Positions 9,256-9,342 of a DNA stretch of 9,342 bases are shown in pieces. The position numbers and the translations under genes are program-made. The notes under the pieces were generated by a model, which was given only the letters and a program-made list of their open reading frames with translations, searched no databases and was not told the DNA's origin. Location of the stretch: positions 1-9,342 of the forward strand of contig SAAR01000126.1 in assembly GCA_009916335.1 (NCBI GenBank), read 5' to 3'. The DNA comes from Erysipelotrichia bacterium (GTDB taxonomy: Bacteria > Bacillota_I > Bacilli_A > Erysipelotrichales > Erysipelotrichaceae). How positions within the stretch are numbered: the stretch's first letter is position 1; each line of letters begins with the position of its first letter.

Positions 9256-9342
9256 GAGAATTTGTAGTTTTTTTGTATAGGGAAAGACACTTTGTCACAG
9301 AGCTTAACTCTCTAAATATTTAGCTAAATGAATCAATATCAT
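9256..9342 (+). other. 3' untranslated region/flank with small inverted repeats
   Basis: Only 87 bases follow the stop. They hold GACA-CTT-TGTC (9286-9296), AGAG-CTTAA-CTCT (9299-9311) and the perfect 12-base palindrome CTAAATATTTAG (9312-9323). There is a T-run at 9268-9274 but no poly(A). In R2-like elements, folded 3' UTR RNA is what the RT recognises, so these stems are candidates for that signal. They are short, and I cannot tell where the element ends. Confidence 0.45.

Larger units (their letters stand above)
1..9342 (+). mobile_element. Non-LTR retrotransposon (LINE) of NeSL/R2-like type with restriction-like endonuclease; ends not defined
   Basis: Nearly the whole window is one retrotransposon coding unit. 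The diagnostic set is seen directly: a reverse transcriptase with YADD, followed by a CCHC knuckle and a PD-x12-D restriction-like endonuclease. Together these mark the early-branching LINE groups (R2, R4, CRE, NeSL, Genie). A Ulp1-type cysteine protease in the same polyprotein is known from NeSL-1 of nematodes and from the related Utopia elements, so NeSL-like is the best call. There is no APE endonuclease, integrase, RNase H motif or LTR that I can see. No target-site duplication, poly(A) tail or flanking host gene is visible, so the limits given are simply the window and the true ends may lie outside it. Elements of this group often insert at one fixed sequence; the target here is unknown. 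Confidence 0.85.

Noticed and set aside
9256..9342. U2 snRNA, spliced-leader, rRNA or tRNA target sequence in the flank
   Set aside because: No recognisable match to these common targets of the group is visible in the 87 bases after the stop or the 105 before the start.

Overview
The window is filled almost end to end by one protein-coding gene on the + strand. Read with TAA and TAG as glutamine and TGA as the only stop, frame 1 stays open from the ATG at 106 to the TGA at 9253-9255, giving 3,049 residues. By hand count about 165 TAA/TAG codons lie in this frame and no TGA. Several fall where the protein family requires glutamine, for example the Q of GVPQGD in the reverse transcriptase. This points to a eukaryote with the UAA/UAG=Gln, UGA=stop code. 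Most ciliates use this code; hexamitid diplomonads (Hexamita/Spironucleus type), some oxymonads and dasycladalean green algae also use it, and the sequence alone does not choose between them. The DNA is AT-rich, and no intron is needed to keep the frame open.

The gene is the polyprotein of a non-LTR retrotransposon (LINE) that uses a restriction-like endonuclease. Its domain set best fits the NeSL/R2-like group. In order it carries: a long N-terminal part with no recognised domain apart from a C2H2 zinc finger (residues 390-413); a long lysine- and glutamine-rich, partly coiled-coil segment with basic NLS-like clusters (about 414-1280); a Ulp1/SENP-type (C48) cysteine protease (about 1285-1500); three further segments that look like decayed copies of the protease fold (about 1590-2100); two zinc fingers (2133-2157 and 2181-2208); a reverse transcriptase with FRPIAV, DIQNAF, GVPQGD and YADD motifs (about 2386-2660); a CCHC knuckle (2843-2858); and a PD-x12-D endonuclease (about 2902-2960).

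The likely life cycle follows known relatives. The polyprotein would bind its own RNA, its zinc fingers and endonuclease would pick and nick a target, and the RT would prime on the nick. The Ulp1-like protease may cut the polyprotein or remove SUMO/ubiquitin-like tags from host proteins. The most unusual points are the size of the single ORF and the apparent row of one intact and three catalytically dead protease-like domains.

Only 105 bases precede the ORF and 87 follow it. They hold small palindromes, but no poly(A) tail, target-site duplication or recognisable host gene is visible, so the element's ends and insertion site cannot be set from this window.
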